NCBI GenBank assembly: GCA_038040285.1
Contig: JBBPIN010000044.1
Span: 1-14,899, forward strand
Origin: Mayfieldus sp038040285
GTDB lineage: Bacteria > Actinomycetota > Thermoleophilia > Solirubrobacterales > 70-9
Direction of reading: 5' to 3'
DNA length: 14,899 nt
Under the pieces are notes generated by a model. That model was not told the DNA's origin. It did no database searches and saw nothing but the letters and a program-made list of their open reading frames with translations. The translations under genes and the position numbers were made by a program. The stretch's first letter is position 1; every line of letters begins with the position of its first letter. Below, piece by piece: positions 1-7,281 of this stretch.

Positions 1-1
1 C

Positions 2-1228
2 GAAGTCGCCTCCCCGGAGCGGGAGACGGCGCAGGGCTCTTGGCGCATCCCAGAGACCCGGCCACGGTCCCGCTCAGAGCTGGAGGCCGAGATCCGCTCC
101 ACACTCCAGGCTGAGGTCGAAAAACACCTGATCAGCGACCTGCCGGTAGGGGTCTTCCTGTCCTCCGGTCTGGACAGCACTGTCATCGCGGCGCTTGCCG
201 CCCGGGCCGGCGGGCACCTCCGAGCGTTCACGGTGAGCTTCGATGGTGGCGACGGCGAAGAGGGGCTCGCGCGCGAGACGGCCAAGATCATCGGGGCGGA
301 CCACCGAGTCGTCCAACTCGGCGAGCGCGAGGTCGCACCCTGGTCGCTCGCCTGGCTCGACCATATGGATCAGCCATCGATCGACGGGCTGAACACCTAC
401 ATCGTCTCCCGTGCGGCACGCGACGCCGGCATGGTTGTGGCGCTGAGCGGCCTGGGCGGAGATGAGCTCTTCGGCGGATACCCCAGCTTTCGGGAGGTCC
501 CGCACCTCGGCAGCCGGCTTGCGCTGGCCGCCGGGCTGCCCGGCCCCCTGAGGCGGCTGGCCGCCCGTATCGCGGCCACCGGCAGGCACACCGTGGCCAC
601 GGAGAAGGCCCGCGACCTCGCTGGCAGTGACGGCACACTCCGAAGCGTCTATTTCCATCGCAAACGGCTGATGTCGAACCGCCAAATGCACGCGCTCGGA
701 TTCGGGCAGAGTGTCGACCATCTCACCCCTGACTACATCTCCCCTGCAGCAGTGCCAGCCATCGATCCGGACGATCCGATCGCAGCGGTGCAGCGCCTCG
801 AGTTTTCCACCTTCATGCGCAGCATGCTGCTTCGCGACTCCGATGTCGCCACCATGGCGGTATCGCTTGAGCTTCGCGTGCCGATGCTCTCCCGCCCCAT
901 GCTCGACTTGATGCTCTCGGTCCCCGGAGCAACGCTATTGCCGGATCGGGGCCCGCTGAAGCACCTGGCACGTCAGGCCTTCGGGGACATTCTGCGGCCC
1001 ACCCTCCTGGAACAGCCAAAGCTCGGTTTTAACCTGCCGATGGCGGACTGGATGATCGGGCCCTTACGGGACGACTGTCTCGGCGCGCTGGAAACCTTGC
1101 GCGAGACGGGCGTCGTCCATCCGGCAGGCATCGATGCGGTGTGGCGTTCTTTTCTGGCGGAGCCCGAAACTCCCGCCTGGGCCCGGGCTTGGGCCTTGGT
1201 CGCGCTAGGGCGTTTCCTGCAAAGGTGA
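2..1228 (+). CDS. Asparagine synthase (glutamine-hydrolysing)-type amidotransferase, C-terminal part, cut by the window edge
   Basis: Open from the first base, so the N-terminal Ntn glutaminase domain lies to the left and only about 408 codons are visible. The synthetase domain is clear. The PP-loop SSGLDS at 161-178 binds ATP/AMP, SGLGGDELFGGY lies around 445-480, DSDVATMAVSLELRVPML around 838-891, and KLGFNLPM around 1018-1041. Family chemistry: ammonia from glutamine is channelled to an adenylated carboxylate to give an amide. AsnB homologues in polysaccharide loci usually amidate a glycan or a sugar acid rather than make free asparagine. That role is inferred here from the GT2 gene starting 6 bases downstream in what looks like one transcript. 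The pyrophosphatase-loop serine variant SSGLDS is common in these cell-surface paralogues. The family is certain; the substrate is unknown. Confidence 0.93.
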   Translation, partial: EVASPERETAQGSWRIPETRPRSRSELEAEIRSTLQAEVEKHLISDLPVGVFLSSGLDSTVIAALAARAGGHLRAFTVSFDGGDGEEGLARETAKIIGADHRVVQLGEREVAPWSLAWLDHMDQPSIDGLNTYIVSRAARDAGMVVALSGLGGDELFGGYPSFREVPHLGSRLALAAGLPGPLRRLAARIAATGRHTVATEKARDLAGSDGTLRSVYFHRKRLMSNRQMHALGFGQSVDHLTPDYISPAAVPAIDPDDPIAAVQRLEFSTFMRSMLLRDSDVATMAVSLELRVPMLSRPMLDLMLSVPGATLLPDRGPLKHLARQAFGDILRPTLLEQPKLGFNLPMADWMIGPLRDDCLGALETLRETGVVHPAGIDAVWRSFLAEPETPAWARAWALVALGRFLQR

Positions 1229-1234
1229 ATTCCC

Positions 1235-2074
1235 ATGCTTTCCGCGATCATCGTTGCGTACAAGACACCGGCGGAGCTGGCGGCTGCCGTGGCCTCCCTG
1301 CACGCGCAGAGTCAACCGCCCGACGAGATCATCATCGTCGACAATGGCGCGCCAGATGGCGAGCCAGTGGGCCCATTGGCGGAGTTGGGCGGCGCACGAA
1401 TCGAGCGCCCTTCGCGGAACCTCGGCTATGGCGCCGGTTGCAATCTAGGGATTCGCGCGGCATCCGGAGACGATCTGCTCGTGCTCAATGCCGACGTCGT
1501 GCTCTCCGCAACCGCGAGCGCCGCCATGGTCGCTCACCTGCATAGCGACAGCCGCATCGCAGTGGTGGGTCCACGCATCTTCTCGGGTGGCGAGGTGCAG
1601 CTCTCAGCGCGCGCCTTCCCGAGCCTGCGGACTGGCCTGCTCGGGCGGAGATCGCCGCTTACCCGGCTTCTGATCCGCGCCCGCCATTACCCCGCGGAAT
1701 TCAAGGATCCCCACCGGGGCGGTGGACCGGTCGACTGGGTTTCCGGTGCCTGCATGCTGATCCGGAGGTCTGCATTCGAGAAGGTCGGCGGATTCGACGA
1801 GGGCTACTGGATGTACTGGGAGGATGCGGACCTCTGCCTCCGCCTGGTCCACAACGGCTGGCAAATCCACTTCGAGCCCGCCGCTGTCGCTCACCATGCA
1901 ACCGGCGCGAGCGGGACCAGCGAGAGGACGATCACCGCGTTTCACGAGTCGGCCGCCCGCTTCGCCGCGAACCACATCACCCACACGCGCCTCACGCGTC
2001 GCTTGATCGAACGGGTACTGAAGGCCAGGAACTGGTTCGTCCTTCGCAGATTCGATGCGTCGGGACGGCGCTAG
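1235..2074 (+). CDS. Glycosyltransferase family 2, WbbL/rhamnosyltransferase-like
   Basis: A 279-aa GT-A glycosyltransferase. The N-terminus is the usual beta-strand MLSAIIVAYKTP. VDNG at 35-38 and RNLGYGAGCN at 61-70 form the nucleotide-binding region. NAD at 85-87 stands in the DxD position that binds metal and sugar nucleotide. MYWEDADLCLR at 193-203 holds the ED pair typical of the WbbL-like GT2 branch, which includes rhamnosyltransferases acting on lipid-linked acceptors. No membrane segment is seen, so it is a cytosolic or peripheral enzyme. It begins 6 bases after the amidotransferase stop, with a weak AAAGGTG ribosome site 7-8 bases before the ATG, so the two are almost certainly co-transcribed. 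Donor and acceptor cannot be told from sequence. Its 3' end faces the aminotransferase with a 27-base gap. Confidence 0.92.
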   Translation: MLSAIIVAYKTPAELAAAVASLHAQSQPPDEIIIVDNGAPDGEPVGPLAELGGARIERPSRNLGYGAGCNLGIRAASGDDLLVLNADVVLSATASAAMVAHLHSDSRIAVVGPRIFSGGEVQLSARAFPSLRTGLLGRRSPLTRLLIRARHYPAEFKDPHRGGGPVDWVSGACMLIRRSAFEKVGGFDEGYWMYWEDADLCLRLVHNGWQIHFEPAAVAHHATGASGTSERTITAFHESAARFAANHITHTRLTRRLIERVLKARNWFVLRRFDASGRR

Positions 2075-2101
2075 GCGCGCCGACCACGGCCAGCCGGCAG
2101 C

Positions 2102-3193
2102 TCATTCGGTCACCGCGTCTATCACTGCCTCCAATTCGGCGTCGGTCAGCTCCGGGTACAGCGGAAGACTCACGACTTCCAGCGCCGCGCGCTCGCTCGC
2201 TTGGAGCCCTTCGGCCTTCTGCGCGAGCTCTGCGTAGGCGGGATGCTGGTGGATCGCCCACGGGTAGTGCACCCGCGTCTCAACGCCGCTCGATTCCAGG
2301 CGCTCGCCCAGCCGATCGCGCTCTCTGCTGCGCACCGCAAAGAGGTGAAACACGTGCCGGCTCTCTGGAGTTTCGTGAGGGAGAACGAGTTCGCCCTCGG
2401 CGAGCCCTTCGCGATAGAGCGCCGCGAGTTGACGGCGGCGAGCGGTTCGCTCCTCGAGATGTGGCAGCTTCGCCGAGAGGATCGCCGCTTGCAGCTCGTC
2501 GAGGCGGCTGTTGGTCGCGGCCAGCTGCGACTGCCCGCTGGCGTCGGCGCCGTGTGCCCTCAGGAGCCGGACCCGGCCTGCTAGCTCAGCATCGTTGGTG
2601 ACAACAGCACCGCCGTCGCCGAGCGCACCGAGATTCTTGGTCGGATAGAAGCTGAATGCCCCGGCGTCGCCGATCGTCCCAGCTCGGACCCCGCGATACT
2701 CGGCGGCGACCGCCTGCGCTGCATCCTCCACGACGAGTAACCCTTCACTTCGCGCGAAGGCGAGGATCGGGTCCATCTCGGCCGGTTGACCGTAGAGGTG
2801 CACCGGCACGATCGCGCGCGTGCGCTCGCTAAGCGAGTCCTCGAGACGGCCCGGGTCAAGCGTAAGCGTCGAGTTCGCAACATCGGCGAGCACGGGCTTG
2901 GCGCCAGAGGCAGAGATCGCAGCCACTGTCGCGACCGGTCCAAAAGCTGGAGCGATGACCTCGTCGCCCGAGCCGACTCCCCCGGCACTGAGAGCGAGCG
3001 TGAGCGCATCCGTCCCCGAAGCGACGCCGACGCAGTGATCGACGCCGCAGAAGCGCGCAAAGGCGGCTTCGAAATCCGCGACACGCCCGTCGAGGATGAA
3101 TAGGCCGGAGTCGAGGACCGCGGCAACGGCTTGCTCCAGCTCATTGCGCAGGGCGAGGGTCTCCCTGCGGAGATCGAGGAAGGGAACGTTCAC
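2102..3193 (-). CDS. DegT/DnrJ/EryC1/StrS family sugar aminotransferase
   Basis: A PLP-dependent aminotransferase of 363 aa, the usual family length, that converts a nucleotide-linked keto-sugar to an amino sugar. The start is GTG at 3193-3191 (MNVPFLDLRRE), overlapping the TGA of the upstream epimerase as GTGA, which implies translational coupling. The frame stays open further upstream to 3547, but that stretch is antisense-like, Arg-rich and lies inside the epimerase, so I excluded it. Visible motifs: SGTDAL at 59-64 (phosphate binding), VEDAAQA at 155-161 with D157 contacting the pyridine nitrogen, and SFYPTKNLGALGDGG at 181-195 with K186 as the PLP lysine. VHYPWAIHQHPAY near the C-terminus is also typical. 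The preference (C3 or C4, dTDP- or UDP-sugar) is not readable. FdtB/QdtB-like and ArnB/PglE-like roles are both possible. Confidence 0.93.
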   Translation of the reverse strand: MNVPFLDLRRETLALRNELEQAVAAVLDSGLFILDGRVADFEAAFARFCGVDHCVGVASGTDALTLALSAGGVGSGDEVIAPAFGPVATVAAISASGAKPVLADVANSTLTLDPGRLEDSLSERTRAIVPVHLYGQPAEMDPILAFARSEGLLVVEDAAQAVAAEYRGVRAGTIGDAGAFSFYPTKNLGALGDGGAVVTNDAELAGRVRLLRAHGADASGQSQLAATNSRLDELQAAILSAKLPHLEERTARRRQLAALYREGLAEGELVLPHETPESRHVFHLFAVRSRERDRLGERLESSGVETRVHYPWAIHQHPAYAELAQKAEGLQASERAALEVVSLPLYPELTDAELEAVIDAVTE

Positions 3194-4206
3194 TCGGGGC
3201 CGTGCCAGTATCGCGGTCCGTGTTCCGCGAAGAACGCAAGCGTTCGTTCGAGACCATCCTCGAGCGGCACGCTCGGCTCCCAGGCCAAGGTGCGTCGGAT
3301 CTTTGCGTAATCGGCGTAGAAGTCGCCGATGTCGATCGCCTTCCGTTCCGGTGGAAACGAGATCACCCGGTACTCGCCACGCCCATGAATGGTGATCAGC
3401 AGCTCCGCCAGGTCCTGCAAGGTGATCGCTCGCTCGTCTCCGAGGTTGAACACCTCGCCATCGCCGTCGCGGCGATCGGCGGCGAGAAGGAAGGCCCGCA
3501 GTACGTCGTCGACGTAGTTGAGGTCGCGCTGCTGGGTGCCACCCCACACCTCGAGCGGCTCACCGCACAGCAGCTGACGGATCCACACGCCTAGAAATGT
3601 CTGGCGAGCGTCGCGCACGCGCATCCGCGGCCCGTAGGTGTTCGTCAGTCGGAAAACGACCACGTGGAGCCCGTACACGTCGCGGTAGAGGAGATGGTAC
3701 GCCTCGCCGGCCAGCTTGTGGATGCCGTTGACGTCGACGGGTTGAAGAGGATGACCCTCGTCCACCGGCAAGTATTTCGGCCGGCCATAGACCTGGCGGG
3801 TACTGGCAAAGACGACCTTCGCGTCGGGTGCCGCATGCCGGCAGGCCTCCAACACCGCGATCGGGCCGCGGCAGTTCTGCTCGAGATCCGTGTAGGGATC
3901 GTGCATAGAGTCGAGATGACTGGTCTGCCCGCTGAGATTGAAGACATAGTCAGTCCTGGACACCACCTGGCGCATGAGTGATTCGTCACGGACATCGCCG
4001 ATGTGCACCTGGACCTCATCCTCCATGCCGGCGAGGTTGAACCGGAGTCCCCCGTGACCTGAAACGAGCGCATCCACCACAGTGACGTGCGCGCCCGCCT
4101 CCACGAGAACGCGCGCCAGATTGGAGCCAATAAAGCCCAGCCCGCCGGTAATCAGCACCCGGCTGCCCGCCATCCCCGCGGCGAGGTCTGAAAGGGCCGT
4201 CTGCAC
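3190..4206 (-). CDS. NAD-dependent epimerase/dehydratase (extended SDR, UDP-glucose 4-epimerase-like) with altered catalytic Tyr
   Basis: A nucleotide-sugar epimerase/dehydratase of about 338 aa. The Rossmann motif GGLGFIG is at 21-27, the acidic ribose-binding residue lies in VTVVDA around 41-46, and FASTRQVYG at 133-141 holds the Ser/Thr site. WGGTQQRDLNYVDDV at 221-235 is the conserved substrate-side segment. The usual YxxxK motif reads NGIHK at 160-164, so the Tyr is Asn and the Lys is kept. The start is uncertain. I chose GTG at 4206-4204 because AGGA lies about 8 bases upstream and because it avoids overlap with the divergent flippase. ATGs at 4227 and 4224 (slight overlap) and at 4173 are alternatives. 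It overlaps the aminotransferase by 4 bases and likely supplies its keto-sugar substrate or sets the stereochemistry. Confidence 0.9.
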   Translation of the reverse strand: MQTALSDLAAGMAGSRVLITGGLGFIGSNLARVLVEAGAHVTVVDALVSGHGGLRFNLAGMEDEVQVHIGDVRDESLMRQVVSRTDYVFNLSGQTSHLDSMHDPYTDLEQNCRGPIAVLEACRHAAPDAKVVFASTRQVYGRPKYLPVDEGHPLQPVDVNGIHKLAGEAYHLLYRDVYGLHVVVFRLTNTYGPRMRVRDARQTFLGVWIRQLLCGEPLEVWGGTQQRDLNYVDDVLRAFLLAADRRDGDGEVFNLGDERAITLQDLAELLITIHGRGEYRVISFPPERKAIDIGDFYADYAKIRRTLAWEPSVPLEDGLERTLAFFAEHGPRYWHGPE

Positions 4207-4218
4207 GCGTGTATCCTG

Positions 4219-5712
4219 ATGCATCATGAGGGGCCTAGGGGCGACCGGCGCGCTCGCCGGGCGCGGCTGCAGACGCTGACGTTGGTCCAGGCCTCGCACG
4301 ACGCCCAGCGCGCCGCGCGCAACACGACGATCCGTCTCGTTGCCGACGTCGTGGGAAAGCTCAGCATGATCGCGCTCTTTGCCGTCATGGCGCGCGAGCT
4401 CGGCCCCGGCGGGTTTGGCGACTTCGCGCTCGCCCTCTCGATCGCGCTCCTGCTGACAGCGCAGGTGGAAGCCGGGGTCGACAGCATCGTGACCCGTGAA
4501 GTGGCCAAGGATGCGGCGGCGATTGGCGAGGTGCTGTGGGAGGCGCTCGCCGTCAAGCTCGTCCTCGGTCCGGCGGCCGTGGTCGTCGCCGCCATCATCG
4601 GCCTCGTCGGTGACTTCGACACGGCCCTGAGGTTGACGCTGCCGCTGCTAGCGGCAAGCGCCTTCTTCGAGCTCCTGGCCTCCTGCATCTACGCGGTGTT
4701 TCGCGGTCTTGGCGACCTCGCACCAGAGGCCATCGCGCGAACTCTGCAGAGCGCGATACGGGGGGTCATCGGCATCACTGTGCTCGTCGCGGGCGGGAAC
4801 ATCGTCGCCGTGGCGCTCGCTTACCTGGTCTCGTCGCTGGCTGCGCTGATCTGGGTTGCTCGCCGCCTCGTCATCGCCGTGCGTCCCGCGTGGATCCGGC
4901 CATCGGTCGCCGCAACTGTCGCACTCGCCGCAGTATCGCTGCCGATAGCGATCGGCGCCGGGCTCGACCTCGCCATCCCGAGCATCACCGTGGTGATCCT
5001 GGCGGCACTGAAAGGGAATGACGCCGTAGGTCTCTTCGGCGCCGCGACGGGACTCGTCGGGGGCACGCTGTTTGTGGGCGGCGCCCTACTGGTATCCGTC
5101 ATGCCTCTGCTGGCGCGCGCAAATCTTCCCGGGGACCACTCGCTGGGGGCGGTCTACGAGACCACCTCGAAGGTCCTCGTGGCTGTGCTCGTGCCCTTGG
5201 GTGCCGCCTTCACGCTCTTCGCCGAGCCGATCATTCGCCTCATCTTCGGGTCCGCGTTCGTGCCGGCCTCGTCCGTCCTACGGATCGTCGGTGCCACCGT
5301 GCTGCTATATGCGATCTGTGACCTTTCCATCGAAACGCTCATAGCCAGGAACCGCCAGCGGGTCATACCCTGGATCGTCGGCCTCACCACGCTCGAGCAC
5401 ATCGCCTTGACCCTGGCGCTCGTGCCGACCTATTCGATCGACGGCGCTGCCATCGCAACTCTTGTGTCCGCGCTTACCTATGCCGTCCTAACCACAGCAG
5501 CGAGTCTCCGTCTAACTGGTCGGATCTCGGCTCAGCGAATCTTGCTTGCGCCTGCGCTCGGCGCCCTCGCGATGAGCTTTGTGGCACTTGCGTCGGGTAC
5601 GCTCGCGGCCCTTGCCATCGCTGGCTGCGTCTATGCGGTCGTGGTGCTTGCCCTCGAGCGACGCTTCTACCCCGAGGACCTCGCGTGGGCAGCGAGCACC
5701 CTGCGTCGGTGA
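4219..5712 (+). CDS. Oligosaccharide flippase (Wzx-like, MATE/MVF superfamily)
   Basis: An integral membrane protein of 497 aa with roughly 12-14 hydrophobic segments spread evenly from about residue 45 to the C-terminus, as in Wzx/RfbX polysaccharide-biosynthesis transporters. It would flip the undecaprenyl-linked oligosaccharide made by the neighbouring glycosyltransferases across the membrane. The family-like start of the protein is ARNTTIRLVADVVGKL around residues 32-47, so the Arg-rich first 20 or so residues look like extra sequence. A TTG at 4282 is an alternative start, but neither site has a good ribosome-binding sequence. It is transcribed away from the epimerase, with the two starts within about 12 bases of each other or overlapping. 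Only 5 bases separate its stop from the GT4 remnant. Function rests on fold and context; substrate unknown. Confidence 0.9.
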   Translation: MHHEGPRGDRRARRARLQTLTLVQASHDAQRAARNTTIRLVADVVGKLSMIALFAVMARELGPGGFGDFALALSIALLLTAQVEAGVDSIVTREVAKDAAAIGEVLWEALAVKLVLGPAAVVVAAIIGLVGDFDTALRLTLPLLAASAFFELLASCIYAVFRGLGDLAPEAIARTLQSAIRGVIGITVLVAGGNIVAVALAYLVSSLAALIWVARRLVIAVRPAWIRPSVAATVALAAVSLPIAIGAGLDLAIPSITVVILAALKGNDAVGLFGAATGLVGGTLFVGGALLVSVMPLLARANLPGDHSLGAVYETTSKVLVAVLVPLGAAFTLFAEPIIRLIFGSAFVPASSVLRIVGATVLLYAICDLSIETLIARNRQRVIPWIVGLTTLEHIALTLALVPTYSIDGAAIATLVSALTYAVLTTAASLRLTGRISAQRILLAPALGALAMSFVALASGTLAALAIAGCVYAVVVLALERRFYPEDLAWAASTLRR

Positions 5713-5717
5713 CTGGT

Positions 5718-5837
5718 ATGCATTTCGGTTTCGACCTGCTGTTCCTCGCGCCCGGTGTCGCGGGGGTTTCAGCTCGGTGGCCAGTGCGATTCGGGGTGTC
5801 CGGGTCGTCGCGACAGTTAGATTTGGTGGTTGACTGA
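5718..5837 (+). pseudogene. Remnant of a GT4 glycosyltransferase start (39 codons)
   Basis: A short frame opens with MHFGFDLLFLAPG, which matches codon for codon the beginning of the intact GT4 at 8321 (MHIGLDLLFHVPG), 9 of 13 residues identical. The similarity then stops. The following residues (VAGVSARWPVRF onward) lack the GG-x-ET-Y and all later GT4 motifs. The TGA overlaps the ATG of the next gene as TGATG at 5835-5839. It is best read as the 5' stub of a second GT4 that lost its body by internal deletion or frameshift. It may still matter as a translated leader that couples translation of the downstream glycosyltransferase to the flippase transcript. A functional micropeptide is possible but nothing supports it. 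Confidence 0.7.
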
Positions 5838-6910
5838 TGCAGCTCGAGTTCTGCACGCTATTCGATCGGCACTACCTCGCTCGCGGCCTCGTCCTCTATC
5901 GGTCCCTGGCGGCTCACTGCGACGAGTTCAGGCTCCGCGTGTTCTGCATGGATGCGGTGACCGAGCGGGTCCTTCGTGAACTGGACCTGCCGAGCCTCGT
6001 CCCAATATCGCTCACCGAGCTGGAGCGCCACGATCGCGAGCTCGCGGCAGTGCGGCGAACGCGCTCCCACGCGGAGTATTGCTGGACAGCCTCCCCCGCG
6101 ATCTGCATGTACGTGTTGGAACGCGAACCTGACGTCTCGATGGTGACACGACTCGACGTCGACCTCGAATTTTACGACGATCCAGCACCCCTGTTAGACG
6201 AATTGGGCGATGGCTCGGTGCTGATCGTGCCCCACCGCGTCTCACCAGAGTATTTGGCCAATCCCGATTCGACGGGCGAGGAGATCCCAGGTGTGTACTG
6301 CGTTCAATTCGACACCTTTCGCCGCGATGCGGCGGGGTTGGCGGCGCTTGGATGGTGGCGGGAGCGATGCATCGAGTGGTGCTACGACCGGATCGAGAAA
6401 ACCCGCCATGGCGATCAGTGGTATCTGGATGAGTTTCCGATGCGCTTTGCGGGTGTCCGCGTCTTGAAGCACATCGGCGGAGGAGTGGCGCCTTGGAACC
6501 TGGCCCGTTATCGCCTGGAGCGGCGCGACGGCAGATTGCTCGTCGATGGCGTCCCGGTGATCTTCCACCATTTCCAGTCGCTGGAGGCGCATGCGGCGAC
6601 GCGCGCCATCCGCACCCTGGCAGCGCGGACGAGGGCATATCGTTTCACGGAGGGACCAGTTCCCCTGGTCTGGACGACAGGGTGGCGACTATCTGAGCAC
6701 GAACTATCCACCCTCTGGGACCCGTACGTGGAGCGGCTCAGCGAAGCGATGGCGGACCTCCACGAGGTTGGCGGGGAAAGCGCTGTCGCCCTGCCCCACC
6801 CCCGCGCTCGTAGGATCGCCTTCCACATCACGCGGCGGCGCCTGCCAGGGAGAATGCGAACGCGTTACTCCCTCGCACGCGAAGCGATATTGCGCCGCCG
6901 CGGGAAGTGA
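5837..6910 (+). CDS. GT-A-fold glycosyltransferase-like protein with DVD motif (copy A)
   Basis: A 357-aa protein that opens with a beta-strand and FCTLFDRHYLARGLVLYRSL, the start of a nucleotide-diphospho-sugar transferase domain as in GT8-like families. RLDVDLEFYDDP at 105-116 supplies the DxD (D107, D109) for metal and nucleotide-sugar binding. Other conserved blocks are LGDGSVLIVPHR at 123-134, WWRERCIEWCYDR at 173-185, GDQWYLDEFP at 192-201, GGGVAPWNLARYRLERR at 214-230 and IFHHFQSLE at 242-250. There is no signal peptide or membrane segment. The ATG overlaps the stop of the GT4 remnant, so translation is probably coupled. A clear paralogue lies at 9473-10555. Family assignment comes from recalled family pattern; the sugar donor is not known. 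It differs from copy B at the DxD (DVD rather than DAD). Confidence 0.83.
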   Translation: MQLEFCTLFDRHYLARGLVLYRSLAAHCDEFRLRVFCMDAVTERVLRELDLPSLVPISLTELERHDRELAAVRRTRSHAEYCWTASPAICMYVLEREPDVSMVTRLDVDLEFYDDPAPLLDELGDGSVLIVPHRVSPEYLANPDSTGEEIPGVYCVQFDTFRRDAAGLAALGWWRERCIEWCYDRIEKTRHGDQWYLDEFPMRFAGVRVLKHIGGGVAPWNLARYRLERRDGRLLVDGVPVIFHHFQSLEAHAATRAIRTLAARTRAYRFTEGPVPLVWTTGWRLSEHELSTLWDPYVERLSEAMADLHEVGGESAVALPHPRARRIAFHITRRRLPGRMRTRYSLAREAILRRRGK

Positions 6911-7064
6911 CGATTGCGATGGGCCGCCTGAGGCCGGTCATTCGAGTTATCACGCATTTACGCCCGAGTTTGACTGGATCTGAGACCGTGTCGGTCGTTG
7001 GGTAGGCGACCAGCCTCGAGGGTGGCATACGCAGGCTGTTGGCGAACACATGTCGGGGTCTCCC
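6911..7064. other. Non-coding stretch with no recognisable gene
   Basis: This is the part of the 371-base gap between copy A and the methyltransferase that is not covered by the acyl-CoA dehydrogenase remnant. Short open frames exist on both strands, but none shows family motifs, a plausible ribosome site or sensible composition. On the minus strand it would be where the body of the acyl-CoA dehydrogenase remnant once continued. I could not align any of it to the intact gene by eye. Confidence 0.5.
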
Positions 7065-7224
7065 GTAACAGATCTCCATGAATATGCAGGCTTACGCTGT
7101 GAGCCTCGCTGAAGCCATTTGGTGAGCCGCTGGCGCTTTTCCTGAGTGTCGCATTCCCGTTCGCAGAAGTCGCGGATGGGGGGACGAAGTCGCGCTGCTC
7201 GCCGGTGAGGGTCAAATCATTCAC
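7065..7224 (-). pseudogene. Decayed 5' fragment of an acyl-CoA dehydrogenase gene
   Basis: Reading the minus strand from GTG at 7224, the frame gives DLTLTGEQRDFV, aligning with DFSLSDEQQDFV of the intact enzyme at 11775. Shifting by one base at the run of Cs near 7180 gives IRDFCERECDTQEKRQRLT, aligning with IRDFCQRECGTAEQREKLT. A further shift gives SEAHSVSLHIHGDL against TEAHNAGLYKRMAEL. So three collinear blocks of the N-terminal helical domain are present in order, broken by at least two frameshifts, and the remaining 85% of the gene is missing. At DNA level the first frameshift is a one-base deletion relative to the intact copy. It is a dead fragment in the same orientation as the intact gene about 4.5 kb away. 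Confidence 0.8.
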
Positions 7225-7238
7225 GAAGCGCCTTCGTG
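7222..7238 (-). terminator. Hairpin after the methyltransferase gene, possible terminator
   Basis: A perfect inverted repeat CACGAAG-CGC-CTTCGTG (7-base stem, 3-base loop) lies 44 bases beyond the methyltransferase stop codon in the direction of its transcription. On the minus strand it is followed by an AT-rich stretch (AATGATTT), not a clear U-run. Actinobacterial terminators often lack a strict U-tract, so termination is plausible but unproven. It also overlaps the GTG of the acyl-CoA dehydrogenase remnant, so it may have formed after that gene died. Confidence 0.4.
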
Positions 7239-7281
7239 GATACGACATTTGGAACCGCGAATAGCACTCCGTAGCGCAGCG

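Noticed and set aside
74..721. Minus-strand frame of 215 codons opposite the asparagine synthase domain
   Set aside because: It overlaps the conserved PP-loop and later synthetase motifs and has no motifs of its own.
2075..2101. Possible terminator between the convergent GT2 and aminotransferase genes
   Set aside because: Only a 4-base stem can be formed in the 27-base gap and there is no U-run.
3194..3547. In-frame upstream extension of the aminotransferase (118 extra codons)
   Set aside because: It lies inside the epimerase coding region, is Arg/Pro-rich with no family similarity, and the GTG at 3193 overlapping the epimerase stop gives the natural MNVPFLDL start.
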